Source: Paratinospora sagittata (Eukaryota > Streptophyta > Magnoliopsida > Ranunculales > Menispermaceae). From it: a stretch of DNA of 64,000 nucleotides. The notes under the pieces were generated by a model, which ran no database searches, was not told the DNA's origin, and was given only the letters and a program-made list of their open reading frames with translations. Location of the stretch: positions 5,921,413 to 5,985,412 of the forward strand of contig CM069598.1 in assembly GCA_035771175.1 (NCBI GenBank). The letters run 5' to 3'. Position numbers and translations under genes: made by a program. Shown piece by piece: positions 11,734 to 24,800 of this stretch (positions are counted from its first letter, which is position 1; each line of letters begins with the position of its first letter).

Positions 11734-13208
11734 CTAGATTATTCTCTAATTTCGTGATAATCGCGATATTTTCATACTTAATCTTAGCTTATGAAATGGT
11801 AAATGACGAAAGTAGCCCGATGAGTGGGCTGATATTACCATTTATGACACTTTGTTTGACTAGAGTTGTTTTAAGTCTCACGGAGCTATCGTCGTTGCCC
11901 ACGACGACTCGACGAGGGAGCAAGCAAGTGTACTAATGACCCTATACTCCCGACTGCTCGTTAATTAGATTGTTCTGTACAACGTGTAACCGGGTTATTT
12001 GGTGCAGCCAAGCTAAACTAGAGACTTTTGGTTTGTGTTCTTGCTAGGTGTTATGACGCTATTGGTTAACATCCGACGTCAATCCGGATTGAAATCCATG
12101 AAAGCTATTCGTAATAACTTTGAAGAGTAAGGACCAATTGTCAAGAGCTACGCTCCAGAAATCTTCGCTACTGTCGAGGGTTTTTTCTTTACAGCTGGCA
12201 CTAGAGGTGGGGTGGCCCATTAGGCATTAGCCACGTCATATGTCCTGTTTGGCTAAGAATTATAAAAAAAAGGCCATTCTTCATTGTTATTGCAAAAGGT
12301 AATTGTGCTTACCGAGCAATTATAAGCATCAATTATTTTAGGTGAACTATAATAAATGTATAATTTTTCTGCCCTTTGCTATTTGTTGTTCTATTTAAAC
12401 CTATTAATAACTAGTAGCTTGGAATTATAATAATAATAATAATAATAATAGCAATAATATTTTAAACTTTTGTTACCCGGCTACCAGCCACGGCCGTTCC
12501 CTTCGAACCAACAGGCTGGATCGAAATGATCATTCAATTCGAAGTACGAATACCATTGTAAAGTGGCCCCCGGCTCCAGCGGCGAGCACGTGTAACAAAT
12601 AGTCTTTTTTCATCACCAACATGGCCCACCGTGACCTACCACTCTTCGAATATGTTCTTTTCTTGTGTCGCACCACCACCACCAAATCGCTTTTGTCGAG
12701 TTACCAACGCACATCTTCGACAGAGAAAATGTGGCATAATCGGGCAATTCGGGCCGTTGATCTAAAAGACCAATCTTCAAAAACCCTTGACATTTGGGTT
12801 GACCGGTCAGCGATCCTGAATGATTTGGCGAGAGTGGGGAGTGCTCTGCAGTGGCAGTGTAGGTTGCTTCGCTGGGGAGGGACAGGGTATGGGTGGAGCC
12901 CTAGCCATGCTTTGGTGCACCGGACCGGCCGAAAAAGGCTCACGTGCGTTTTGGACTTTTTCGACCCTTTAAATTATCTCTTCAATACATGCGAAAAGAC
13001 TGGCGCGTCCTTTTATTTTATTTTATTGTAAATAACCTGAAGAGATGGTGCACGTTTATTGGCTGCGATTGGCTCTTAGATCTTACATTAATCCTTTGGC
13101 TTGATTTACGGGAGAGATCGAGTTGCCTTTCACCTTCACTGCAGGATTTCCCTTTTTGTTAATAGGAGTCACCTGTTCAACACGTGATTGACAGTTGTAG
13201 ACTATGTA

Positions 13209-13262
13209 GGCAATGGCGGATCCCATAGGGTGGGGAGGGTGGGGAGGGTCCACCGCCCTCTC
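13209..13262. repeat. Possible transposon edge carrying a compact G-quadruplex motif
   Basis: The stretch opens with CAATGGCGGATCCCATAGGG, which resembles the CAGTGGCGGA start seen on several plant hAT-type elements. It continues with five G runs of 3-4 separated by single bases (13228-13249), then a C-rich complement (CCACCGCCC). A very AT-rich stretch follows. I could not find the opposite end or a target-site duplication. Confidence 0.3.
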
Positions 13263-15679
13263 AACATTTTATAGAAATTATTTATAATTATATTATATTA
13301 TAAAAATAATAATAAATTATATTATTCGCCTATTAATAATTTTTTATAAATTATAAATATTTTATATATTTTCCCTTAGTCTTTTAAAATTAAAAGTTTA
13401 GATGTTACACTGTATGCAAGAGCGTAATATTTGACAATTGACACAAGATGCAAGATTGAACCGAGACTCATAATTAAGACAGAATCTACTTGGACCCAGA
13501 CAACAAGTACCCACCTATCCTTATTTACTTGAGAAAAAATAACTATCCATGATTGCATCCTACCTTCTACAACTTAAGATAGATAAATGTTAGAATGATA
13601 AAAAGCACCATGGTTGCTACGAATATGATTTTGACATCTCTCCGTTAAATCGACCGTTTTAATAAATGAGGGCCAAGTGTTAATAGATTAAAGTTGTAAA
13701 TCTAATGTGTATTTTATAGCAATCGCATAGATTTCTCAATCTCCACGCCATTTCTCAAATAATCACCAATGTTTTAAAAAGTATTTTAAATTATATTATT
13801 TTCATATTTTCATTAATTAGCTAATGATGTGTTGGTACAGTTGGTCGCCAGCTCCACAGACATTGTACGAGTCATAAATTCAAGTTACGGAATGATAGTA
13901 ATTTTTAAAATCACATGTCACGGTGGGCACCTGTACAATATTTGTAAAAGTTACGTTAGCATAAAATACAAGTTGGACAAAAAAGATTGATTTTTAAACT
14001 CAGTTTGGACTGATTCGTGTCGGTAAATGGTCATTATAGTCTCACTTTATTGATTTGAGAATTAATGAGTTAAGGAACTAGTCTGATACTCCAAGAAAGG
14101 AAAATATTGTATTTGTATATTCTCTTAAAAAAAAATTCTTTAAATTAAATATAAGAGTAATTCAAAACAAATAGTAGCATGAAAGAGAAAAATGCAACTT
14201 TTGAGATGGGATTTGAATATATAGCTGATCCATTAAGATTTAATGCCGTCTAATTTCAATTTGTTTCATTACCTGCCAAATTAAAGAAACCAGAAGTACA
14301 ATAGTAGTATCACGGTCGATCAATACCAACGTACTAGGAAATTAAAGCAACTAATAAGCAAATGCTCATTGAGGCAATTCACAGAATTAATTCACTGGGA
14401 TGTATGGCTTAAGAAAGTGATTAAGAACTAATGGTTATAGATAAGGAAGAATGAAGGGCCTGCCATCTAGATTAGTTGTTTTCAAATATGACTATGACAT
14501 TATTGGAAGTATGAGAACCAATTAATTAATATCTCATCTTGAATGTAGAATGGAAAAAAATAAATAAAAATAAATACAACACAACTATCAAAGTTTCCTA
14601 GGGCAATTGAGGTTTTACGATTGATATCCTTGTATTTTATAATCCCAAGTTGTTCTCTTACTAAACAAATACAGAAAATAATGCTTTGATTATCATACAA
14701 GACATAACAATAGTAAAGTTAGACATTCCCTCGTATTATATTTCAAGCATTATACATGTAAAAAAATCGTAAATACTTCTATTTTTTGGGCATAGAGGCA
14801 TCATTTATACTACTTCAAATTCAAAGCAGAAATAAGAAATCCTAAATTGTAGATATAATTTATACTTTTATACTTAAATATCTATGGCTGCCTTCGGATG
14901 GAAATTTAAAAACTATAATACAGTACAAAAAGTGAAAATTCTGAAAATAACTTTTTTATATTTTCTAAAATTAACCTATTTTCTTTGTTAAATTTTAAAA
15001 CACTATTTTTCAATCTAACCAACCGAATAAGTTTTTTATGTTTTTTCAAATTTGAAATACAAAAAATGGTTTTTAAATTCCAAACTAAACGGGCTAATTT
15101 ACTAAAAACTTAAAATGTTAAGAAACAATATTTACACAAAAAATTATATTGTTGGCCCAATTTATAAATAGGCAAGGCCATGAGAAATCCAAACGGAACA
15201 TTTACGTCACTTTGGCATGCCGAGGTGGTCGAACTGAAAGTCAATGTTCTTAGTTTTGTGGGCACAACCTAGGGACCACCCCTCACCAGGGGACCACAAT
15301 GTCAACAACCCTGATTCTGTGTGGACCAAACTCTCAACTATAAATAAGTCTACATTGTTCCCAAAAAAGATATGCAACTTTTGAATTTTAATGTAAACAT
15401 TATGCTAAGTTTTGCTCACAACCTCGACTTAGGCATTAGAAGGTTATAGGCTGATACAACACTCGTTCTCCAAACACTAACTGATCTTATTTTCTTTTTT
15501 TCTCTCTCTCAAGTCGGTGAGGAAGCAGCACAGGTCGGAGCTCGACAAGGCATCACCAGCTAGTTCTCCCTTTTTTCTATTTCTTATTTTTGGTGTTGGT
15601 AGGTCTTTCATCAACATATATATATATAACATGTTTTTTAGGTAACCTAGGATATTCGAGGCAACTTAAATGCAACTAC

Positions 15680-15835
15680 TAATCCTAGGGGTAAGCCCTA
15701 TCAAAGGGAGATAATGACATTCCCATATAGTTATGTAAGTACTCTCACACATAATTCATGACACTGGAAATTCGAACTCACGTCTTTATAGATTATAAGT
15801 ACTAACTCTAATCATTTTGCTATTTTATTCGAGGA
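15680..15835 (-). mobile_element. Candidate tRNA-derived SINE remnant
   Basis: On the minus strand there is a good RNA polymerase III B box, GAGTTCGAATTTCC (15779-15766), preceded at about the right distance by an A-box-like TAGAGTTAGTAC. This resembles the head of a plant tRNA-derived SINE. No terminal repeats or target-site duplications were seen, so the boundaries are approximate. Confidence 0.35.
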
Positions 15836-16772
15836 GGTGAAAATAGTATTCTAACTAAAAAGAAAGTGAAATTATATGCTTAACAATGTGATTGGGATTA
15901 CTAAATCGTGCAGTTTATACATTAAGGTGTGTAATACATATCTCGTGGTGTAGTTTTTAATGTAAAATTTTATTTTATGCAATCAGAATAGTATTCTTCT
16001 ATATGACTAGGAGGTGTTGCTAAAAAAAAAAAAGGACATTTAATCAAAGCCCAATTCAATTCTTGATACAGTGGGCCCCATCCCCGCGGTTGCTCAAAAT
16101 ACATACGACCACGGAGTATAAATGTCTCTCTGTGTGGGCTCCACTAAGTTGCAACGTGGTGGACTCTTAAGAGAACGTGGCTTCTTATCATCTTTGTTCC
16201 TCGATTACAACATCTCTGACATTTGTAACCGCCTTTCTTAAAGGCCAAAAACATTACAAAAATATAAATAAAAATAAAAAAGGAAAAAATATCAACAAAT
16301 CAACTAACTTTAGCACTCAATTTTAAACATTTTAATAGAGATTTTTAAGTAAACAAATCTCTATTAGTAAAGCTATCTTAAGCTTTCAACCCTACCTTTA
16401 TAAATAAATCTCACTATCGAACGGTTCACAAGTGACGATCGTATTGCGTAAGAGTGGAGTCAGAATTGATTCCCCGAGCGCCACATGTCACATTCCCACG
16501 ATGTCATCACCATGTACCGTCATACGGCCCACCCTATTACCGCGCTCCACGTCTCTCTTAGAAAAATCGCCTTGTTCCTCTGTACTTAACTTAACAGAGA
16601 CAATTCCCACACCTCCGCTGCTAACGTCCCACGTTGATCAGATACGACACACGGCGTCTTTTTACTGGTCAGCAGCGTGAGTTCCGCAAGCGTTTTACAC
16701 AGGATCTGATCTCAAACAGAAAGTAAAAGAAAGATCGTCCGCATCAAAAGATCGACGCAGCGAGCCCTAGCT

Positions 16773-16835
16773 ATGTCGCGGTTTCTCTCTTCTAAGTTCT
16801 ATCTATCACAGTTGCGAAGAGAACAGAAACTGTAA
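16773..16835 (+). other. Upstream ORF 1 in the CDP-DAG synthase leader
   Basis: ATG at 16773 opens a 20-codon frame (starts MSRFLSSKFYL) ending in TAA at 16835, inside the predicted 5'UTR exon. Whether it is in the mRNA depends on a transcription start upstream of 16773, which is not proved. Confidence 0.4.
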
Positions 16836-16958
16836 AGCTTGAAGCTTTGATCGAGAGATCTCCAGCGCTCAGAATCGTTCCTTTACGTACGAATCGAGCA
16901 AATTGGTGCTGTTCGTTTCGTCTCCTTTTTTAGCCGTTCGCGCTGCAGAGCTCACCAA

Positions 16959-17857
16959 ATGGCTTCTTCTTCTTCTTCTCCTTCTTCTTCTACGATTCGT
17001 GATTTCTCAAAGTATGATTCTTCATCTTTTATATATTCATCTCCTTTGGTTTAATCTTTATATTGTATAATGATAATAAGATATTGTTTTTTTTTTCTTG
17101 CACTCTTTTTGTTTGATTAAATTACTGTGTTAAGAAATTTTGTAAAACTAATTTTATGTTGTGTAGATGAGTATGGAGGATTCGTGTTTGAGTTTTTTTT
17201 TTTTGGGTTTTTTTTTACAAATGATTTTCTTTTAAGTTTTGTTAACGAGTTTGTATGTCTTTGTGCATTCTAAGCTTCTATTCCAATATATGTTAATCTC
17301 ATGAAAGTCTCTGCTTAGTTTCCGTAAATACTAGTTTCTTCATTGTATCTTGCTTTGCAATTGAGAAATTATGTGATATTTAATTATTTATCTCAATATG
17401 GTTTTCTATTTGTGCCTTTTTTTGGGTTTAACGATACAATCAAAGTTCCCTATGTAGCTTACGGCCAGTGCAAAAGGCACTTAATAATACATCAGGTAGC
17501 TGACAACTAGCAGGAAATTTTGTTAGATCAACTAAATCGAAGTATACAAATGGCTAGGATAAGCTATAATTCTTAATGGATTAGTGCAAGACAAGCAAAT
17601 TCACCTAGCCTACCAAGTATAGTTGGAAAAAAGGCATTTCCTTTTTCTTGTACTAGTTGTTTTACTTTTACCAGTTTGTGCTGTAATCAGGCTTTTGTAA
17701 AACATGTTATTCATTTTTTTTTTATTTTTATTTTTTGTCTTGCACCATTTAATTTACTTATATTGTAGTTTAGTTAATGGATCATTAGAGAATATCATCT
17801 TGACTAATGCATTTTCTCGTTCAATTATCTAGGTGCCATTTCCACGCAAATTTTTGA
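16959..17857 (+). other. Upstream ORF 2 in the CDP-DAG synthase leader, split by the first intron
   Basis: ATG at 16959 opens a serine-rich frame (MASSSSSPSSSTIRDFSK). Splicing 16959-17011 to 17833-17857 gives a 25-residue peptide ending in TGA, 35 bases before the main ATG at 17893. The TCT-rich repeat explains the serines. It could reduce translation of the main frame. Confidence 0.45.
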
Positions 17858-17892
17858 CTGTTCTGAAGTCTGAAATTAAGAGTGCAACAAAC

Positions 17893-20800
17893 ATGCAGAA
17901 GGATAACAATGGTACTCCAACTCCCACTTCTACTGGGCGAATGCGGCACCGGAGACGGTCAAATGAAGTAAGTTACTTGAGTTCTATGGACTTCTAGTAG
18001 GAGATCTTTTCAGGCCTGTAATGGTTTTTAACTTATGGGCTGCTTGGTTTTGGAGAGGGAACTATGAAAGACAACAGTTTATACAAGAGTTAATATGTGG
18101 TGGCTGTACTATTTAAATAGTGTTTTCTGCAAATCAGCATGGAATTTGTTTTCTTGCACAGATACATCCCTAAAAGACGATCACTGTTATTTTCTTTTTT
18201 CATTTGGATCAAATGACGTATACTTGCTTCATGCCAGTGTATATTTAGTTGTTTGTCTCAACTTAATTGTTGTCTCTTGGATTGCTAATATCTGTCTATA
18301 AGTAGTGATCCAGTCTATAAAGATCCCCTTCAGAAAAAAACCCACCCTTCCCCACAAAAAAAAATCACCATATTTTCTTCTTTCAATTAAATCATGGTCA
18401 ACTAGTGGAAGTGAGTTGTGAATTATTTCATGTTCATATTGGAGGGCTTTGCCCATTGAAATTTATATATTTTTTTTCCCCTTTGTAGCAGATTCCTACT
18501 GAGGCCAGTAAAGCAAATGGAAGTCATTTACTGGTTAATGATCAAAACAAATACCGGTCAATGCTGATTCGTGTATACTCATCAGTTTGGATGATTGGTG
18601 GATTTGTATTTATCATCTATATGGGGCATCTGTACATTTGGGCCATGGTGGTTGTTATCCAAATATTTATGGCAAAGGAACTGTTCAATCTACTTAGAAA
18701 AGCTCATGAAAATAGGCACCTTCCTGGATTTAGGCTATTAAATTGGTAAGTCGGTCAGCGTGTAATCATGCATGCTATTGCACTTTTAATTGTTGATTCT
18801 AAGGGCCTTTTCAATGATTCATTGCTACTTGAAATGATAAAATTGTGCAGTAGACTCGTAACTGAAGGAAAAAGTTTTTGTTTCAGGCATTTTTTCTTCA
18901 CAGCAATGTTGTTCGTTTATGGCCGCATTCTTAGTCAACAGCTTGTCAATACTGTGACGTCAGACCAATTCTTCTACAAGCTTGTAAGCGGACTAATCAA
19001 ATATCAGATGTTCATATGCTATTTCTTATACATAGCAGGTTAATTTATCTTCCTTTTATCCTTCAATAAATACATAAAAGTAGTTTTGATGTGAACTTTC
19101 TCTTCATGAATTATAAGGGCCATATGTAGCGTGCTTATGGTATAACCTTCACAAGGTGTCAAGGTTTCAATTGGGTGACCCCCCCTATGCATTTTATAGG
19201 ACATCTTATATATCTATAGTAAAGGGTGTTAAAAGGATATGTGAAACTCTTTTTCCATTTTTTTTCTTCTTCATTTACTCATCTATAACATAATAGTTCA
19301 AACTTCAAAGCTTGAATTATTTGTTTATTTTCAAGATGAACATGTTTTTCTTTTATAAAATAAGTATTCAACTTAGCAAATAATGGGATTTTTTTTTTAA
19401 GATGGTTTCATTATTCTTTAAGGTTTTAATTTTATAAATACAATTGCGAAGATCTTTAAAACTTTCCTTAATACATATGGAAGTTGTTTCAAAACCTTGA
19501 AATAGTTTATCTTGTATGAAGATTATTATACATGTACGTTATGTAATTCATTTGATTTTTGCACGCAAGCCACACCTCGTCTTAAGAAGGCAAATGGCTT
19601 TAGACACCTTGACAACATTGAATCTTTTGTATTTGAAATTGCGGTCCTGATGGTTACTTTTTGACATCACAATGTTTTGGTCCTTATCCCCTCCACAGGA
19701 TTTATATGGTTCATTGTTACACTAAAGAAGAAGATGTATAAGTATCAATTTGGCCAGTATGCATGGACCCATATGATTCTCATTGTAGTGTTCACGCAGT
19801 CCTCATTCACTGTAGCAAATATCTTTGAAGGGATTTTCTGGTAAGTAACTTTCACAAACACATAATTTTTTGCACCGATATTTAATTTGATTTGATCTTC
19901 CATTATTGAAACTTTGCTTATGCAGTAGGTATTTTATGATATTGCCCGTTTCGTTTCATGATTTAGTACCCACCCTTTTACTTCTATACATTCTCACTAC
20001 ATCCTTGAATTCATTTGTCATGAAGTTTCTTATTAATTCAATTAGTCATTGTGCATGGTGCATTTAGTAAAGTAATTTTTTGGTGTTCATGTTCAAAGGA
20101 AATATGTTTGTAGAAAGGAATATAGTGATTTATATCAGGCCTTTGAATGATCTAAGGGCAAATGGAATGGTTTTGATTGGTCAAAATATATGAGGAATTT
20201 GTGTTCTGAGATGTACAGAACACATTTTTGCCATATCATTGATCTCAAGAGATATTCTATCTTCAGTTATATACAATGTATGTTTGCTTGGGAATACTAC
20301 TTGGGATTCGCATGAAGGAGTGAGTTGATAACTTGATAGTACTATTTTCTGATGAATGGTGTGGACATAATTGAGAATTGAAAGGAATATAGTTATTTAT
20401 CTCTGACATTTGAGTGATCTAAGGGAAAATGGAGTGGTTTTGATTGGTCACATCACCGCTCTCAAGAAATACTCCAATCTTCAGTTTTATACAATCTATG
20501 TTTGCTCGGGAATACCACTTGGGGTTTCAGTTCTATATAATCTATGTTTGCTTGGAAACCACTCAGGGTTGGCATGAAATGTAGTGGACATAACTGAATT
20601 GAAAGGTAACTTGTTCAGTTTGCAAGCAGATCCTTGTCCCTGTAGACGTACAACTACAAGATTTGGACTTGGGATTTCAAGAGGATGGAACATAGCATAC
20701 TTTAACACTCTAAGATGGAGGCTGCTAGAAGGGCGTGAGTTGGTAGGTCAGTCTTGTAATTAGGAAGGTGAGATTTCAGTCGCCTACTTACCTGTGGAAC

Positions 20801-21750
20801 TAGTGTCTTAACTTTAGTTTATAGACCCAATGCATACCAGGAATGACATAAGAAATTCATGTTTTTCTGTGGCACGAAGTCATCGAGTTCTGCAAAGCTC
20901 ACAGAAAGATTCTACAAAGTGGAAACACACATACAAATTTGAAATGTTATAAATCCCTCAATCTTTCACCATAAACCCACAATCACTACCATTGTGACCA
21001 CCAATGCAGTGCCATGGCTATCGCTAGGCTACTATTATTGGCATCACACCAACTGCTATCATCACTGTCACACTCAATGCATTGTAGCAACTGCCAGTTA
21101 GATTTCATTAGTGAGGTGGATTACCATTGTCAGCTCTCTTGTTTGATGTTGCGTGATACTTTATATTTGGAAAAATCATATTTTCTCTCTCATAAAAGAT
21201 GCAATAATCAGTCATTGTTTACTACCTTGAAAATTAATTTTCTATTGACTCAATTTTCTCACCATTTTAAGGTTTCAATGCAGGTTTCTTTTGCCAGCAT
21301 CACTTATTGTTATAAATGACATTGCTGCATACTTCTTTGGTTTTTTCTTTGGAAGAACACCATTGATAAAGTTATCACCAAAGAAAACTTGGGAGGGTTT
21401 CATTGGAGCATCTGTCACAACTATAATATCTGCATTTGTGGTAAGTATCACACTGTCACCTTTTTTCTCCCATATGACACAGTAAATTTTCAACAATTGT
21501 GGTCTTGGAAGTCATTTAGTGTTAGATTCTCTTGCCTATGAATTCTGATAGGTTTACATTCTCAGCTTTATATGTAATTTCAAGCCCATTAATTTTATAC
21601 ATGGTGTCACGTGCAGTTTCAGGTAAATTGGATTCTAGCAAAAGGATAAAATTTTGAGCAAAGGTGCTGATTGGTTAGAATTTAGGATAAAACTTCCTTT
21701 TCCTCCTTTCCCTTCTTTTTGAATTTTCTTGAGTCAGTAGAGGAAAAGAA

Positions 21751-21812
<62 letters not shown>

Positions 21813-24800
21813 TGAGAGAGTTGGTTTTAATTTCCTTATATAGAAACTAAAGCATATTTATATCCCTTGGTTAGGGGTGAAAAAAAACCCGACCACCCGA
21901 CCCAACTGAGTCGGGTTGGTTGGATTTACTCCACTCTTGCAGGTAGGTCGGGTCGAGTGTTGACTTTAGGCTGACCAGACATGTCAGATTGAAATGTCGG
22001 GTAAAAAAATTGTCATCCGATTCAACCCGGACCCGACCGACCTTGAATTGCCTTATTGAACCATTATGTAAGACAAATATATTACATTTGCTAGGACGAA
22101 ACATATAATATTTTAAGGGCCAACTTAGATTGTTGACCCGTTCTCCGCAATGAGTGTAACACAAATGGGAGACTGCTTTGAAAAGTCGAGGTTCCTGGGT
22201 TTATAAAAAAAGTGGGAAAGCTCTCTCTTCTTCCCACAACTGAAGTGGGACTAAAGGGAGAGCTCTCCCGGTTTAATTTCAATTTCCAAACAACTTACCC
22301 TCCCCTTTTAAGTAATATATAGCATATTTATATGAGACAATATTATGTCATAGATTACTTTGTTAAGGAAACCCATTGGTTAGAACTTAGAACCCCCAAT
22401 CTTCTAAGTTTATATTAATATCAAGCATCTAATATATAAAATCATAATAAACATTGTTAGACTAGAAATAACGTACCCTTAAATCGAGAACTTTAAATGA
22501 TCTCCATTCACACTTGTTCTAAAAAAAGAATGAAAAGTTATTATTATTCTTTTTTTTTGGTAAGAAAAAAGTTAGTTTTACCATTAACACTATATATATA
22601 TACTCTGGAATTAAATCCCTTGGTAACCTAATGCTATTTTTACAAGAAATTACGAATGAATAGGGTAATCTCCGTTCATTCTATGTATATATATACATAA
22701 TGAAAAGTTAGTTTTACTGGAAATTAAATTAAATTTCTGAGTAATCTAAGGAATACTACTAGCCAGAACCACCCATCATCTTAGTTTTTATAATTACCAA
22801 GCATCTAATATATAAAATCATAATAAACATTGTTAGACTAGAAATAACATGACCTTAAATCCAGATATTCAAATGGCCTCCATTTATGCATAAACATACA
22901 TATACATATATATATATGTGTGTGTATACATAATCTAAAATTAAATTATTGGATAATAAAAAACCCCAGAAATTAAATTGAATTTCTGGGTAATCTAAAG
23001 CTAGTAACAAATGAATGGGTAAGTTCCGTTTGTACATATATTACTTTTACCATTAGGTCTATTAGGTACATGCTCATTGAGATTAGGTTTTTTTTAAAAA
23101 AAAATAAAAAATCTTTTGGAGTATTTTAACTAGGTTCACTACTCTTCAATGAGAACATCTAGCTAGGAGGACTAGAGGAGTATAACTTTTTAATAAAACC
23201 CAACAAAGTTTAGTAACTTACCCTCCATGAAAGCACAAGCACTTATTTGAAACTGGAGGAGAGAGCCCTACTTTTAGTCCCACATCGCTTGTGGGAAAAA
23301 GGGAGACCTCTCCCCTTCTATTTAAGAAGCCTCCTCGTTTTCATTTTCAAGTCGTGCGCTGGGCTTTGGCTACTCAGAGGGTCCTGACAAATGTGAACTT
23401 TTGGGAGAAGCTTGAATAAGTTAGCTGTGGCCATCAGGTGTTTATCATCATAATTTTAAGTTATATTGGTTGGGTTTGAACTTATATCCAAACCCGACCC
23501 GACTCGACACTTGGGTCGGTAGGGTTAAGTTATTTTAAATTTACAGCGGGTCGGGTTCGAGTGAAGAATTTCTTCACCTGATGAGGTTAGGTTGGGCCAG
23601 ATTCTTGGCCAAATCCGACCCGACCCGATTCGGTTTCACCCCTACCCTTGGTTATGTTAAAGCCATACAGAGGCTTGGATTATGACAGGGTAGATATAGG
23701 ATTCTTGCCAGCTAACAAGTTTGCACTGCAACACTGATGAATAACCCTAGCTCTCATTCTCGAAGCTGCAATTCAAGGGTATTTTGGCTTCTAAGAGCAC
23801 CGGAGTAGTCCCTTGATCTTGAGGTGCATTCAAACCCCCCTTGTCCTTGCACATTAGGAACTCTATGGGGATTGGTCAGCTCTGGGGTAAACTTTGGGCA
23901 AAAATACCCTTCATTATAATTAATGTATTTAAGTAAAATAAAGATTATTAGCTGCATGCATCTAATGTGATTATTTTAGCTTTTAAAGTTGGACTTCTTG
24001 TTAACCGGGGCTATTTTAAGATGTGTCTCTCTACGAAAATCTCAGTTTGAATTTTGATCACTATAGTCTCTAAGAAAAATATTAATTTAATTCATAAATT
24101 TAGTTAGGCTTGTTTAAAGTTCTTGGATTCAGTGTTTTGGATGATCATGGTTAGTGGTCCCTAAGATGATACCCCTAATTAAATGTTTTTATGCAGCTCG
24201 CAAACATTATGGGTCGTTTCCTGTGGCTAACATGTCCTAGGAAGGTAAGTTATATGAAAAATATAGTCATCTAGACTTTAAATATCACCTTGCAGTTTCC
24301 ATTAGTACTTATTTTCCTTCTATTGCTGAAACATATGCAGGACTTGTCAACTGGTTGGCTCTACTGTGATCCTAGTCCAATTTTTAAACCAGAGTATTAT
24401 TCTTTACCAGGATGGGTTCCTAATTGGGTAAGCAAAACCTAACTTAAGTGGATTAAGATCTATTGTTATTTATTTGTTTGTTTTCGTATCAATCCTTGAT
24501 AATTCTAATTCTTGAACAATTTAAGTATTTCATTACTAATGTTCTAAGAAAGGGGCAAAAAATTGTTTGGTGACCTGGACTTCTTCCTTCCTATAACAAA
24601 TTCTAACAGCTGCAATAATGCCTATTCGGGCACCCCCCATCCAATCCCTCTCAAAGAAGTGGAAAAAGGCAAAAGTGGGAGGAGGGGGGGGGTTCGGGGG
24701 TTCAGGGGTCGGGGTGAGAATGAATGTCTTACTGGTATTTTAACTTTGCATTAACAAACTGATTGTTTTACCAACGAGTGAAAGGCTTGCAATGATTGGT

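Larger units (their letters stand above)
11734..16690. other. Divergent spacer between the MAP65 and CDP-DAG synthase genes
   Basis: About 5 kb with promoters at each end. It holds a (TAA)n microsatellite near 12427-12450, a GC-richer block with an unexplained 136-codon frame (12621-13031), a transposon-edge-like segment with a compact G-quadruplex motif (13209-13260), long AT-rich tracts, and a tRNA-like B-box element at about 15680-15835. The 3' few hundred bases before 16700 probably contain the CDP-DAG synthase promoter. No gene is recognised with confidence. Confidence 0.5.
21872..23644. mobile_element. Complete non-autonomous hAT transposon with perfect TIRs and 8-bp TSD
   Basis: The element begins TAGGGGTGAAA (21872-21882) and ends TTTCACCCCTA (23634-23644), an exact 11-base terminal inverted repeat close to the Ac/hAT end consensus. 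It is flanked by an exact 8-base target duplication CCCTTGGT (21864-21871 and 23645-23652). Subterminal regions are full of CGGGTCGGGTTGG-type repeats in opposite orientation. There is no transposase-sized frame, so it needs an enzyme from elsewhere. Inside, a segment of about 100 bases is repeated with a period near 376 (22428 and 22804), and two snRNA-promoter-like modules point outwards. It sits in an intron of the CDP-DAG synthase gene. Confidence 0.93.

Noticed and set aside
12701..12943. Minus-strand 80-codon frame in the GC-richer block.
   Set aside because: It is opposite to a longer + frame in the same block, has no recognisable motif, and both are probably by-products of composition.
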